A stretch of DNA of 64,000 bases, taken from contig NZ_CP146100.1 in NCBI RefSeq assembly GCF_037023755.1, forward strand, positions 1,304,501 through 1,368,500. Reading direction: 5' to 3'. Source of the stretch: Saccharopolyspora sp. SCSIO 74807 (GTDB lineage Bacteria; Actinomycetota; Actinomycetes; Mycobacteriales; Pseudonocardiaceae). The translations under genes were made by a program, and so were the position numbers. Each line of letters begins with the position of its first letter. The stretch's first letter is position 1. The notes below the pieces were generated by a model that was not told the DNA's origin, made no database searches, and was given only the letters and a program-made list of their open reading frames with translations. Positions 28,435 through 36,550 of this stretch are shown here, one piece after another.

Positions 28435-28932
28435 ATGGCGCAGGAACTGACCGTCTTCTTCGACGACTCCACCGACGGCGAGCTGCGCGCGCTGCGCGAC
28501 CGGCTCACCGCGGCCGGAGTTCCGGTCACCGCGGGACGTCCCGGCGTGACGCTGGCCGCCGCGGGCAACATCCCGGCGGCGACGCGCAAAGCGCTGCGCG
28601 CGGAGCTGCGCGTGCTGTCCATTCCGGACCTGTGGTTCTACACGCTGGGCACTTTCCCCGGCGAGGACGCGGTTCTGCTGCTGACGGCGGTGGTGGACAC
28701 CGAGCTGCTGGCGGTGCATTCGGCCGTGCACGACGTGCTGGCGGGAAAGGTCGCGCACCCGTCGGCGTACTACTTCCCCGGCGCCTGGATCCCGCACTGC
28801 CCGCTGACTCCGGCATTGGACCGCGAGCAGCTGGCGGCCGGGTTCGCCGCGCTGCAACCCGCGGGCTCGATCCGCGGCTCGGTCTCCGAGATCGCGATCA
28901 AGGACGCGAACGGGGCCGAAACGCTCGCCTGA
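28435..28932 (+). CDS. 2'-5' RNA ligase / 2H phosphoesterase family protein
   Basis: A 165-residue protein with the LigT-like 2H fold. The second H-x-T/S-like motif is present as WIPHCPLTPAL, and the fold-typical strand LWFYTLGTFPGE stands where the first H-x-T normally lies, with tyrosine instead of histidine. HSAVHDVLAG may supply another histidine. It may be a cyclic phosphodiesterase or RNA-end-processing enzyme; activity is uncertain because of the changed first motif. The start ATG has AGGGAG at 28421-28426. Confidence 0.75.
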   Translation: MAQELTVFFDDSTDGELRALRDRLTAAGVPVTAGRPGVTLAAAGNIPAATRKALRAELRVLSIPDLWFYTLGTFPGEDAVLLLTAVVDTELLAVHSAVHDVLAGKVAHPSAYYFPGAWIPHCPLTPALDREQLAAGFAALQPAGSIRGSVSEIAIKDANGAETLA

Positions 28933-29114
28933 CGCGCTCGGTCGGGTGATCTCCGCACCGCTCCGACCGGCACCGCGAAACAGCTCCCGCAAGCCTGCGA
29001 CCTGCGATCCCGAGCTCTCCACAGTGGACTACTCCGGGTGCCCGCCCGAGTTGCCCACGCCCACCTGCAGGCCCACTTTGGATCGGCATCCTGCCACGCG
29101 GCGTGAGGAGCGAC

Positions 29115-29810
29115 ATGGATGTCGAAGGCGTGAGCATCGTCGCCCGCGGGATCACCGCAACCGGCCCGGAAGGCATCGTCTTCGAGAACGTCGACGCGCG
29201 GATCTACCCGGGCGAACTGGCGGTGGTCGTCGGTGAGGGCGGCACCGGCCGCACCTCGCTGCTGCTGGCGCTGTCCGGCAGGCTGCGGGTGCTCGCCGGG
29301 CGGATCGAGTTCGACGAAGCACCCCGCCGCGCGCGGCACGTGCGGCGGAGCGTGGTGCCCGCCCGGCTGCGGCCCGGTTTCGAGCTGGAAGGCCGGCTGC
29401 GGGTCGCCGAGACCATCCGGGAGCGCAGGCTCACCACCCGCGTTTCCGCCCGGGCCGTGGAGGAAGCGCTGGCCCTGGTAGGCGCCGACGTGGACCGGGA
29501 CGCGCTGATCGACGAGCTCTACCCGGACGACAAGCTGCTGCTGGCCATCGCGCTGGCCGCAGCCGGTGAGCCGCCGGGGATGCTGGTCGACGACGTCGAC
29601 CTCGGACTGCTGCCGTCCGGGCGCAGCCGGGTGTGGTCGGCGTTGCGCACGCTCGCCGACACCGGCATGACCGTGCTGGCCAGCGCCACCGAACACCCTT
29701 CGGAAGCCGACGTGCAGATCAAGCTGCCGTACAACATCGTCGACTTCGGCGACGACACCACCGGGCTCCCGCTGTTCAGCACGCCCTTGGCCCGCGAGGA
29801 CACCCGATGA
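29115..29810 (+). CDS. Degenerate ABC transporter ATPase paired with YhgE/Pip permease
   Basis: A 231-residue ABC-ATPase-like protein. The Walker A equivalent is VGEGGTGRTSLLLAL, in which the catalytic lysine is replaced by arginine. The signature LSGGQ is absent (LYPDDKLLLAIALA stands in its place), and the Walker B-like strand is GMLVDDVDLG. It may bind but probably hydrolyses ATP poorly. Its stop overlaps the ATG of the permease gene (ATGA), so the two are a coupled pair. Start ATG 29115 has GAGGAG at 29105-29110; GTG 29103 is an alternative. Confidence 0.75.
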   Translation: MDVEGVSIVARGITATGPEGIVFENVDARIYPGELAVVVGEGGTGRTSLLLALSGRLRVLAGRIEFDEAPRRARHVRRSVVPARLRPGFELEGRLRVAETIRERRLTTRVSARAVEEALALVGADVDRDALIDELYPDDKLLLAIALAAAGEPPGMLVDDVDLGLLPSGRSRVWSALRTLADTGMTVLASATEHPSEADVQIKLPYNIVDFGDDTTGLPLFSTPLAREDTR

Positions 29811-31747
29811 AGGCGCTGTACCTGGCTTGGCTGGAACTGCGCCGGTTCCGCGGGCCGTGGCGCCGGTTCGCGCCCGCGGTGCTGATCCTGATCCCGCTGC
29901 TGTACGGGGCGGTGTTCCTGTGGTCGAACTGGGACCCCTACGGGCGGATGTCGGCGGTGCCGGTCGCGGTGGTCAACTCCGACCGCCCGGCCGACCGCAA
30001 CGGGGAGCGGGTCAACGCCGGTGAGCAGTTCGTGCAGCAGCTGCGCACGACGGACACGTTCCAGTGGAACTTCGTCGACGCGCAGGAAGCGCGCGCCGGG
30101 CTCGAGGACGGGCGCTACTACTTCACCATCCAGGTGCCGGAGGACTTCAGCAGCCGGCTGGCGAGTTCCACCCGCAGCGCGCCGCAACGCCCGGCGCTGA
30201 TGCTGACCAGGAACGACGCCAACGGGCACCTGGCAGGGATCATGGCCGACACGATGCGCGGCGAGCTGCAGAACCAGATCAACGCCGCCGCCTACTCGGC
30301 CTACGCGCGGGCGCTGTACGGCGACCTCGGCGAGGTGCGCGGCAAGCTCACCTCCGCGGCCGAGGGCTCCGAGCAGCTGGTGCAGGGCACCCAGCTGAGC
30401 AGGCAGAGCACCGGGGCGCTGGCGCGCGGGCTCGGCGGAGTGCAGGACGGGACCGGCCGCGTCTCCGGCGGCTCGCAGGACATCTCGGACGCCACCGCGC
30501 AGCTGGACCAGCGGTTGTCCTCGATCAACGACTTCTCCTCCCAGCGGCTGCCCGCCACCGCGGACGCGCTGGTCGACGCGGGCGGACGAGCGGTCAGCGA
30601 CCTCAACGGCGTCGCTTCCGGCACCGCGGCGGCGAACGGTCAGGCGGCCCGGAGCGCGGGCGCCTTGCAGCGACTCGCGAACCGGCACCCGGAGCTGTCC
30701 GCGGACCCGGCGTACCGATCCGCGCTGGGCGACGCCCGCCAGGTAGCCGCGACCACCGCGGCCATCGACGGCGCCGCGCAGGACGCGCGAACATCCGCCG
30801 CGGATGCGCACGACCGGGCATTGGCGCTGCGCGACGACATGGTGCCGTTGCAGGAGGAGATCAAGGACGTCAACGAGCCCGCCGAGCGGCTGCGGGTGGC
30901 GTCCGCCGAACTCAGCGCCGCCTCCTCCGGGCTCACGCAGGGGATCAACGCGCTGGTCGCGAACATCGGCGTCGCCGAGACCAGCGCGGGGCAGCTCAAC
31001 GACGGGGCGCGCAAGCTCGCGGACAACGTGCGCGGCGGCCTGGACCGGATGCCGCCCGCCGGGCCGACCGAGGTCGCGAAGGCGTCCTCGGAGCTGGGCA
31101 CCCCCTCGGTGGTGCGGGCGACGACGCTGAACTCGGCCGACACCTACGGACGAGGGATGGCTCCGCTGCTGTTCGGCATCGCGTTGTGGAGCTTCGGGCT
31201 GTTCGCTTACCTGCTGTTCAAGCCGCTGAACCCGCGGGCGCTGGGCGGGCGCACCAACCCGTTCTCGATCGCCATCGGCGGCTGGCTGCCCGCGGCAGCG
31301 CTCGGTGTGATCGGCGGGCTGGTGCTGATGGGCGCGCTCGATCTGGCGCTGGGGCTGGCACCGGTGGACCCGGTGGGCACGGTCGGGTTGATCACCTTGG
31401 GCGCGGGCGCGTTCGTGGCGATCGATCACTTCCTGCGCGCGGCTTTCGGGGCGACCGGCGGCCTGGTGTCGGCGGCGCTGCTGGTGCTGCAAATAGCGGG
31501 CTCCGGCGGGCTGTACCCGCTGGAGGTCTCGCCGGAGCCGTTCCAGGCGGTGCACGCCCTGCTGCCGATGACCTACCTCGTGGACGGGCTGCGGGTGACG
31601 ATCAGCGGCGGCGAGGTGACGCACCTGGTGCACGACGCGGTCGTGCTGGGCAGCGTGCTGCTCGGCTTCCTGCTGCTGACCTCGCTGGTGGTGGTGCGGC
31701 ACCGGATGTGGACGGTCGCGCGGCTGCACCCGCAGTTCGAGGTGTAG
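29807..31747 (+). CDS. YhgE/Pip-type ABC-2 membrane protein
   Basis: A 646-residue membrane protein. An N-terminal helix (FAPAVLILIPLLYGAVFLW) and the family block GRMSAVPVAVVNSDRPADRN are followed by a long extracellular Ala/Gln-rich coiled-coil region (about 100-430). Five C-terminal helices of ABC-2 permease type follow (LLFGIALWSFGLFAYLL through VLGSVLLGFLLLTSLVVV), including SGGLYPLEVSPEPFQAVHAL and LPMTYLVDGLR. Relatives are phage-infection proteins (Pip), YhgE and ESX-like secretion accessories. Substrate unknown. It is translationally coupled to the atypical ATPase gene. Confidence 0.85.
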   Translation: MKALYLAWLELRRFRGPWRRFAPAVLILIPLLYGAVFLWSNWDPYGRMSAVPVAVVNSDRPADRNGERVNAGEQFVQQLRTTDTFQWNFVDAQEARAGLEDGRYYFTIQVPEDFSSRLASSTRSAPQRPALMLTRNDANGHLAGIMADTMRGELQNQINAAAYSAYARALYGDLGEVRGKLTSAAEGSEQLVQGTQLSRQSTGALARGLGGVQDGTGRVSGGSQDISDATAQLDQRLSSINDFSSQRLPATADALVDAGGRAVSDLNGVASGTAAANGQAARSAGALQRLANRHPELSADPAYRSALGDARQVAATTAAIDGAAQDARTSAADAHDRALALRDDMVPLQEEIKDVNEPAERLRVASAELSAASSGLTQGINALVANIGVAETSAGQLNDGARKLADNVRGGLDRMPPAGPTEVAKASSELGTPSVVRATTLNSADTYGRGMAPLLFGIALWSFGLFAYLLFKPLNPRALGGRTNPFSIAIGGWLPAAALGVIGGLVLMGALDLALGLAPVDPVGTVGLITLGAGAFVAIDHFLRAAFGATGGLVSAALLVLQIAGSGGLYPLEVSPEPFQAVHALLPMTYLVDGLRVTISGGEVTHLVHDAVVLGSVLLGFLLLTSLVVVRHRMWTVARLHPQFEV

Positions 31748-31774
31748 CGCTCGTCAGCGGCCCGCGCGCATCAG

Positions 31775-31780
31775 TAGCCT
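31775..31780 (+). promoter_or_regulatory. -10 element of a likely leaderless mhuD promoter
   Basis: TAGCCT ends 6 nt before the ATG at 31787, and no Shine-Dalgarno precedes it. This is the same hexamer and spacing as at radA (25151-25156). Confidence 0.5.
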
Positions 31781-31786
31781 GGGCAC

Positions 31787-32089
31787 ATGGCGGTTGTGAA
31801 GATCAATGCGATCGAGGTCCCGGAAGGCCAGGGGCCCGAGTTGGAGAAGCGGTTCGCCAGCAGGCACGGGTCGGTCGAGGACGCCCCGGGCTTCCTCGGT
31901 TTCGAGCTGCTGCGCCCGGTCAACGGCGAGTCGCGGTACTTCGTCTACACCAAGTGGGAGACCGAAGAGGACTTCCAGAACTGGGCGCAGGGACCGGCGA
32001 AGGCCGCGCACGCGAACGCGAACGAGAACCCGGTCGCCACCGGCGCGAGCCTGCTGGAGTTCGAGATCGTCCAGCAGACGCAGAAGTGA
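31787..32089 (+). CDS. mhuD: Heme-degrading monooxygenase (MhuD/IsdG family)
   Basis: A 100-residue ABM-fold protein closely resembling M. tuberculosis MhuD (Rv3592). It shares VVKINAIEVP, GPELEKRF, PGFLGFELLRPV, GESRYFV, GPAKAAHA and NPVATGASLLEFE. The residues MhuD needs for heme cleavage are in register: Asn7, Trp66 and His75. MhuD opens heme to mycobilin and releases iron without CO, so a role in recycling heme iron is inferred. Its place between mutY and clpC also fits the mycobacterial order. Confidence 0.88.
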   Translation: MAVVKINAIEVPEGQGPELEKRFASRHGSVEDAPGFLGFELLRPVNGESRYFVYTKWETEEDFQNWAQGPAKAAHANANENPVATGASLLEFEIVQQTQK

Positions 32090-32162
32090 GCCCGGCCGCG
32101 GAAACGGCCCCGGCCGCCGCGCCGCCCGTCCGCCGGGCGCGCGGCCGCTCGGGCACGCGGGC

Positions 32163-32984
32163 ATGAGCGACGATGCGCTGTCCGCGGCCGCGGAGCTGAT
32201 CCGCGACGCCGAAGCGCTGCTGGTGTGCGCGGGCGCGGGGATCGGGGTGGACTCCGGCCTCCCCGACTTCCGCGGCGACACCGGTTTCTGGCGGGCCTAT
32301 CCGCCGTACGAGCGGCTGGGCCTGAGCTTCGCCGAGGTCGCCGATCCGGTCCACTTCGCCGAAGATCCCGAGCTGGCGTGGGGCTTCTACGGCCACCGGC
32401 TGGCGATGTACCGGCGCACCACGCCGCACGAGGGTTTCCGGATCCTGCGCCGCTGGGGTGCGTCGATGCCGTCCGGCTCCGGCGTGTTCACGTCCAACGT
32501 GGACGGACATTTCCAAGCGGCCGGGTTCGAGCAGGTCGCCGAATGCCACGGCAGCATCCACCACCTGCAGTGCCTGGAACCCTGCACGGACGACGTGTGG
32601 TCCGCCGACGACGTCTCCGTCGAGGTCGACACCGCGACCATGCGGGCGGTTCCGCCGCTGCCCGCCTGCCGCAACTGCGGCGGCACCGCGCGGCCGAACA
32701 TCCTGATGTTCGGGGATTTCAGCTGGATCCCGGAGCACGCGCAGCCAGCGCTGGACTCGTTGCAGGCGTGGCGGCGGTCGTTGCGCTCGGCCCGCCTGGC
32801 CGTGGTCGAGCTGGGCGCGGGAACCGCGGTGCCGACGGTGCGGCGGCACGCCGAGCTGGCCAGCGCCGGGTCCGGCGCACTCATCCGGATCAACCCGCGC
32901 GAGCCGGAGGTCCGGCACGGGCGGGGCATCTCGCTTCCCGCGGGCGCGCTGGAGGCGCTCGGGGCGATCGACGAGCGGCTCTGA
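32163..32984 (+). CDS. Sir2-family NAD-dependent deacylase (sirtuin)
   Basis: A 273-residue sirtuin-like protein. NAD-binding motifs are VCAGAGIGVDSGLPDFRGD and the TQN-ID equivalent TSNVDGHFQ; the catalytic histidine is in ECHGSIHHLQC. Zinc-ligand cysteines may be C-x4-C (CLEPC) and C-x2-C (CRNC). The closing nucleotide-binding segment VVELGAGTAVPTVRRH replaces the usual GTSL-VEPA. The variation places it in a divergent bacterial class, and the deacylated substrate cannot be predicted. It is convergent with the next gene, 1 bp apart. Confidence 0.85.
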   Translation: MSDDALSAAAELIRDAEALLVCAGAGIGVDSGLPDFRGDTGFWRAYPPYERLGLSFAEVADPVHFAEDPELAWGFYGHRLAMYRRTTPHEGFRILRRWGASMPSGSGVFTSNVDGHFQAAGFEQVAECHGSIHHLQCLEPCTDDVWSADDVSVEVDTATMRAVPPLPACRNCGGTARPNILMFGDFSWIPEHAQPALDSLQAWRRSLRSARLAVVELGAGTAVPTVRRHAELASAGSGALIRINPREPEVRHGRGISLPAGALEALGAIDERL

Positions 32985-32985
32985 C

Positions 32986-33984
32986 TCAGCTCGGGACCAC
33001 CAGGTGCGCGAACACCGCGCGGTGATCGCTGCCCGGCACGTCCAGCACCGAGTACGCCTGCGCAACCACGCCCGCGCTGGTCAGCACGTGATCGATGGTC
33101 ACCCGCGGCACCCAGCCGCTGCCCCAGGTCGGGGTGAACCCGCCGCCGGTGACCTCGGCCGCGTCCGAATAGCCGCGCCCGAGCATCGTGCGCAGCGGCG
33201 TGTGGTCCAGCGTCCCGTTGAAGTCACCCGCGAGAACCCGGGCCGGGCCGCCCTCCGCGGGCGGTCCGGGCAGCGCGGTGATCTCGCGCAGCCATGATCC
33301 GGCGGTGTCCGCGCCCATCGGGTACAGCGGGTGCACCCCGACGAACTCGACGTCCCGCCCGCCGGGCAGGTCGATGCGCGCGGAGGGCTGCGCCAGCGAG
33401 GTCGGCGGCACCAGCGACAACTCGCGCATCGGGAAGCGGGAGGCGATCCCGGTCCCGTCCGCGCCGGGACGGGCGTGCACGACGCGGTGCGGCAGCAGCT
33501 CGCGCAGGCCCGCGCGGTCCAGCGCGGCGACTGCCTCCGGCGTGACCTCCTGCAGGCTCAGCACGTCGACCCGGCGGCTGCGCACCAACTCGACCACCCG
33601 CTCCGGCTGCGCTTGGCCGAAGTACAGGTTGACCGACAGCACCCGCAGCGGCGTGCCCTGCACGGGAGTCGGCGAGTCCGGGATTCCGCGGGGTAGCACC
33701 AGCACCGCCAGCAGCACCGTCAGCAGCGCGGCGACCAGCGTGCTGATCCACCGCCGCAACGCCAGCCCGAGCACGACCAGCACCACGCCGACCGGAAGTG
33801 CGTACTGCAGGATCGCGACCAGTGCGATCGTGTACCGGTTCTGCGTGTCGAAACCGAGCAGCACCGGCGCCGTCCACGCCAGCAGGCCGAGCACGGCGAG
33901 CGCGACCAGCGCGGTCACGGTGCCGCTCTTGCGCTTGCGGGGAGGTGGTTCGATCTCCTGCGGTTCGGCCACGGCCAGATCCAT
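32986..33984 (-). CDS. Membrane-anchored endonuclease/exonuclease/phosphatase-family protein
   Basis: A 332-residue protein with three N-terminal hydrophobic helices (residues about 23-100) and an extracytoplasmic EEP domain. Catalytic blocks are LRVLSVNLYFGQ, DVLSLQEVTPE (metal Glu), FVGVHPLYP, VLAGDFNGTLDHTPL and the final DHVLTS and GSDHRAVFAHL. The membrane anchor points to an outside-facing nuclease or phosphodiesterase/phospholipase. Actinobacterial members of this architecture are common, but few have known substrates. Confidence 0.87.
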   Translation of the reverse strand: MDLAVAEPQEIEPPPRKRKSGTVTALVALAVLGLLAWTAPVLLGFDTQNRYTIALVAILQYALPVGVVLVVLGLALRRWISTLVAALLTVLLAVLVLPRGIPDSPTPVQGTPLRVLSVNLYFGQAQPERVVELVRSRRVDVLSLQEVTPEAVAALDRAGLRELLPHRVVHARPGADGTGIASRFPMRELSLVPPTSLAQPSARIDLPGGRDVEFVGVHPLYPMGADTAGSWLREITALPGPPAEGGPARVLAGDFNGTLDHTPLRTMLGRGYSDAAEVTGGGFTPTWGSGWVPRVTIDHVLTSAGVVAQAYSVLDVPGSDHRAVFAHLVVPS

Positions 33985-34088
33985 GCACTCCCCCCGACAC
34001 CCGTTCCCGCACCGGCTGCCAGCGACCTGTGCGCCGACTGTCAGCCGTGCCCCCGATGATGGCGAGGATAGCGAAACGAGGAGGGGGA

Positions 34089-35066
34089 ATGTCCCACGCG
34101 ATCCAGGCCGAAGGTCTGGTGAAACGGTTCGGCGGCACCACGGCGCTGGACGGAATCGACCTGGCCGCGCCCACCGGCTCGATCCTCGGCGTGCTCGGAC
34201 CGAACGGCGCGGGCAAGACCACCGCCGTGCGGATCCTGGCCACGCTGCTGCGGCCGGACGCGGGCGAAGCGCGCATCGCAGGGCACGACCTGCGCCGCGA
34301 AGCGGTGGCGGTGCGCAGCAAGATCGGGCTCACCGGGCAGTACGCCTCGGTGGACGAGGAACTGACCGGCACCGAGAACCTGGTGCTGATCGGCAGGTTG
34401 CTCGAGCTGCCCCGCCGCGAGGCGCGCGCCCGCTCCGCCGAGCTGCTGGAGCGCTTCGGCCTGTCCGACGCGGCGCACCGGTCGCTGAAGACCTACTCCG
34501 GCGGGATGCGCAGGCGGCTCGACCTGGCCGCCAGCCTGGTCGGCAGGCCCGAACTGCTCTACCTCGACGAACCCACCACCGGGCTGGACCCGCGCAGCCG
34601 CAACCAGGTGTGGGACATGGTCCGCACGCTCACCGAAGAAGGCGTCACCGTGCTGCTGACCACCCAATACCTGGAGGAGGCCGACCACCTCGCGGACCGC
34701 ATCAGCGTGATCGACCACGGTCGGGTCGTCGCCGAGGGCCGCGCCGACGAGCTCAAGCGCCGCACCGGCAGCCAGACCCTGCTGGTGCGGCCGAGCGATC
34801 CCGCCGACGCCGCCGAGGTGCGGCGGATCGTCGCCGAACTCACCGCGGCCCAGCCCGCGACCGCCGACGAAGGCGCCTTGATCACCGCGCCGGTGGACGA
34901 TCCCGTGCTGCTGTCCGCCCTGGTGCGCAGGCTCGACGACGCCGGGATCACCGCCGACGAGCTGGCGTTGCGGCTGCCCAGCCTGGACGAGGTTTTCCTG
35001 GCGCTGACCGGCAAACCGGCCGAGGAACCCGGCAGCGCCGAGACCGGACAGGAGGACGTGGCATGA
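34089..35066 (+). CDS. DrrA-type daunorubicin-resistance-like ABC ATPase
   Basis: A 325-residue ATPase with Walker A GPNGAGKTTAVRIL, Q-loop GLTGQYASVDEELTG, signature TYSGGMRRRLDLAASL, Walker B LLYLDEPTTGLDPRSR and switch LLTTQYLEEAD. The C-terminal extension (SLDEVFLALTGKPAEE) is the DrrA-specific domain. With the next gene it forms a two-component ABC-2 exporter like DrrAB, which exports drugs or lipids. The substrate is unknown, and no biosynthesis cluster is nearby. GAGGGGG precedes the start. Confidence 0.93.
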   Translation: MSHAIQAEGLVKRFGGTTALDGIDLAAPTGSILGVLGPNGAGKTTAVRILATLLRPDAGEARIAGHDLRREAVAVRSKIGLTGQYASVDEELTGTENLVLIGRLLELPRREARARSAELLERFGLSDAAHRSLKTYSGGMRRRLDLAASLVGRPELLYLDEPTTGLDPRSRNQVWDMVRTLTEEGVTVLLTTQYLEEADHLADRISVIDHGRVVAEGRADELKRRTGSQTLLVRPSDPADAAEVRRIVAELTAAQPATADEGALITAPVDDPVLLSALVRRLDDAGITADELALRLPSLDEVFLALTGKPAEEPGSAETGQEDVA

Positions 35067-35887
35067 CCACCACCGTCGAACGTTCCGCCGACACCGCGGC
35101 GCAGCCGGTGGCGCACGGTCGCATCGGTCCGCTGCGGGCGGCCCGGCACGGCCTGGTGCTGGCCGGACGCAGCGTCCTGAAGATCCGCAAGACTCCGGCG
35201 GCGCTGCTGGACGTGACCTTGCAGCCGGTCCTGTTCCTGGTCATGTTCGTCTACCTGCTCGGCGGCGCGATCGCCGCGGACACCGGCGCGTACCTGCAGA
35301 TCACGCTGCCCGGCGTGATGGCGATGAACATGGTCTTCGGCAGCCTCGGCACCGGCATGCAGCTCAACACCGACATCAACAAGGGCGTGTTCGACCGGTT
35401 CCGCAGCCTGCCGATCGCCCGCTCGGCGCCGCTGGTCGGAGCCGTGCTCGGCGACATCGTCCGCTACATGGTGTCGCTGGCGGTGCTGCTGGTGGTGGCG
35501 ACGCTGATGGGCTTCCGCATCCAGACCGGGCCGGTGCAGCTGGCGGCCGCGATCGTGGTGGTGCTGGCGTTCGCGCTGGCGATGTGCTGGATCACGGTGT
35601 TCATCGGGATGCTGGTGCGCAGCGAGCAGGCGGTGCCCGGGGTGGCGATGTCGGTCATGTTCCCGCTGACCATGGGCAGCAACGTGTTCGCGCCGACCGA
35701 CACGATGCCCGGGTGGCTGCAGGCGTGGGTGAAGGTCAACCCGGTCACGCAGCTCGCGGACACCGCGCGCGGGCTGATGATCGGCGGGCCGGTGGCCGGT
35801 CCGCTGACCGCGACGGTGATCTGGATGGCGGTGATCGTGGCGGTGTTCTTCCCGCTCGCGATGTGGGCGTACAGCAGGCGGGTGTGA
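35063..35887 (+). CDS. DrrB-type ABC-2 permease
   Basis: A 274-residue membrane protein with six predicted helices. Family blocks are LDVTLQPVLFLVMFVYLLGG, LPGVMAMNMVFGSLGTGMQL, NTDINKGVFDRFRSLPIARS and the C-terminal NPVTQLADTARGLMIGG. The ATG overlaps the stop of the ATPase gene (ATGA). Together they form an efflux pump of the DrrAB class. A 15-bp tandem repeat array begins 54 bp downstream. Confidence 0.92.
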   Translation: MTTTVERSADTAAQPVAHGRIGPLRAARHGLVLAGRSVLKIRKTPAALLDVTLQPVLFLVMFVYLLGGAIAADTGAYLQITLPGVMAMNMVFGSLGTGMQLNTDINKGVFDRFRSLPIARSAPLVGAVLGDIVRYMVSLAVLLVVATLMGFRIQTGPVQLAAAIVVVLAFALAMCWITVFIGMLVRSEQAVPGVAMSVMFPLTMGSNVFAPTDTMPGWLQAWVKVNPVTQLADTARGLMIGGPVAGPLTATVIWMAVIVAVFFPLAMWAYSRRV

Positions 35888-35940
35888 GCGGGTTGCGCCG
35901 GAGCACGCCGCCGGGTCGGGTCGGCACCGGATCGAGCCGT

Positions 35941-36060
35941 TCAGACCGGTGCCGCTCAGATCGGCGTCGATCGGGCCGGTGCCGATCAGGCCGGTGCGGA
36001 TCAGGCCAGGTCCGATCAGAACAGGGCCGATCAGAACAGGGCTGACCAGGCCGGGTCAGG
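35941..36060. repeat. Eight tandem 15-bp repeats
   Basis: Eight units of exactly 15 bp (consensus TCAGRCCGGTGCCGA) run from 35941 to 36060 without indels. The period is a multiple of three, and the plus strand reads as a pentapeptide series of PIR/GPI type (VPIRP-VRIRP-GPIRT), but no gene start or homology supports translation. The last unit overlaps the stop of the minus-strand gene ending at 36056. Confidence 0.85.
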
Positions 36061-36550
36061 CCAGCGTCGCGCGCAGCTCGTCGAAAGCCTCTTCGCGGCT
36101 GAGCGCGGCGCCGGCGTCGAACGCCTTGCGCCGGGTCTCCGGGTCCGGGTGCGCGGCGAGCTCCGCGAGCACGCCGCGCACGTCCGGATCGCCCTCGTCC
36201 GGCACGCCGCGCAGCCGCACCGCCAGCCCGAGCATCCGCTCGGCACCCAGCGGATCACCGATGCGCAGCCGCCAGCGCGCCGCGATCTCGGCGATCGCGG
36301 CCACCGCGGGCATCTCCCGCACGCCCATGCCGCTGTCCAGCGCCAAGACCAGCCGTTCCCGCGCCGCCTCGTGCTCGTTCTCGTCGAGCAGCACCGGTGC
36401 GGCGGCCATTGCCGTCACCACCTGCGCGGGACCGGTGCGCGACATGTCCGAAGCCGCTTCTTCCGCCTCGGCCAGGTGCCGGTGCGCCTGCGCCCCCTGC
36501 TTTCCGTCGGCCGAGTGCAGGCGGAACGGCCCCAGCATCGCCACGCGCAC
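36056..36550 (-). CDS. AfsR/SARP-like TPR fragment
   Basis: A 164-residue helical protein. The first residues, MLGPFRLHSADG (from ATG 36538), recall the N-terminal strand of AfsR/BTAD regulators, while the C-terminal part GAERMLGLAVRLRGVPDEGD, then PDVRGVLAEL, resembles the C-terminal tetratricopeptide segment of the same proteins. The DNA-binding, BTAD and NB-ARC domains expected between are absent, so it looks like an internally deleted remnant. It may still be expressed as a small TPR protein. The start may be GTG 36550 or ATG 36538. Confidence 0.5.
   Translation of the reverse strand: MRVAMLGPFRLHSADGKQGAQAHRHLAEAEEAASDMSRTGPAQVVTAMAAAPVLLDENEHEAARERLVLALDSGMGVREMPAVAAIAEIAARWRLRIGDPLGAERMLGLAVRLRGVPDEGDPDVRGVLAELAAHPDPETRRKAFDAGAALSREEAFDELRATLA

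Noticed and set aside
35941-36060. Tandem repeats considered as a CRISPR array
   Set aside because: Units are directly adjacent with no spacers, only 15 bp long, and no cas genes are present.
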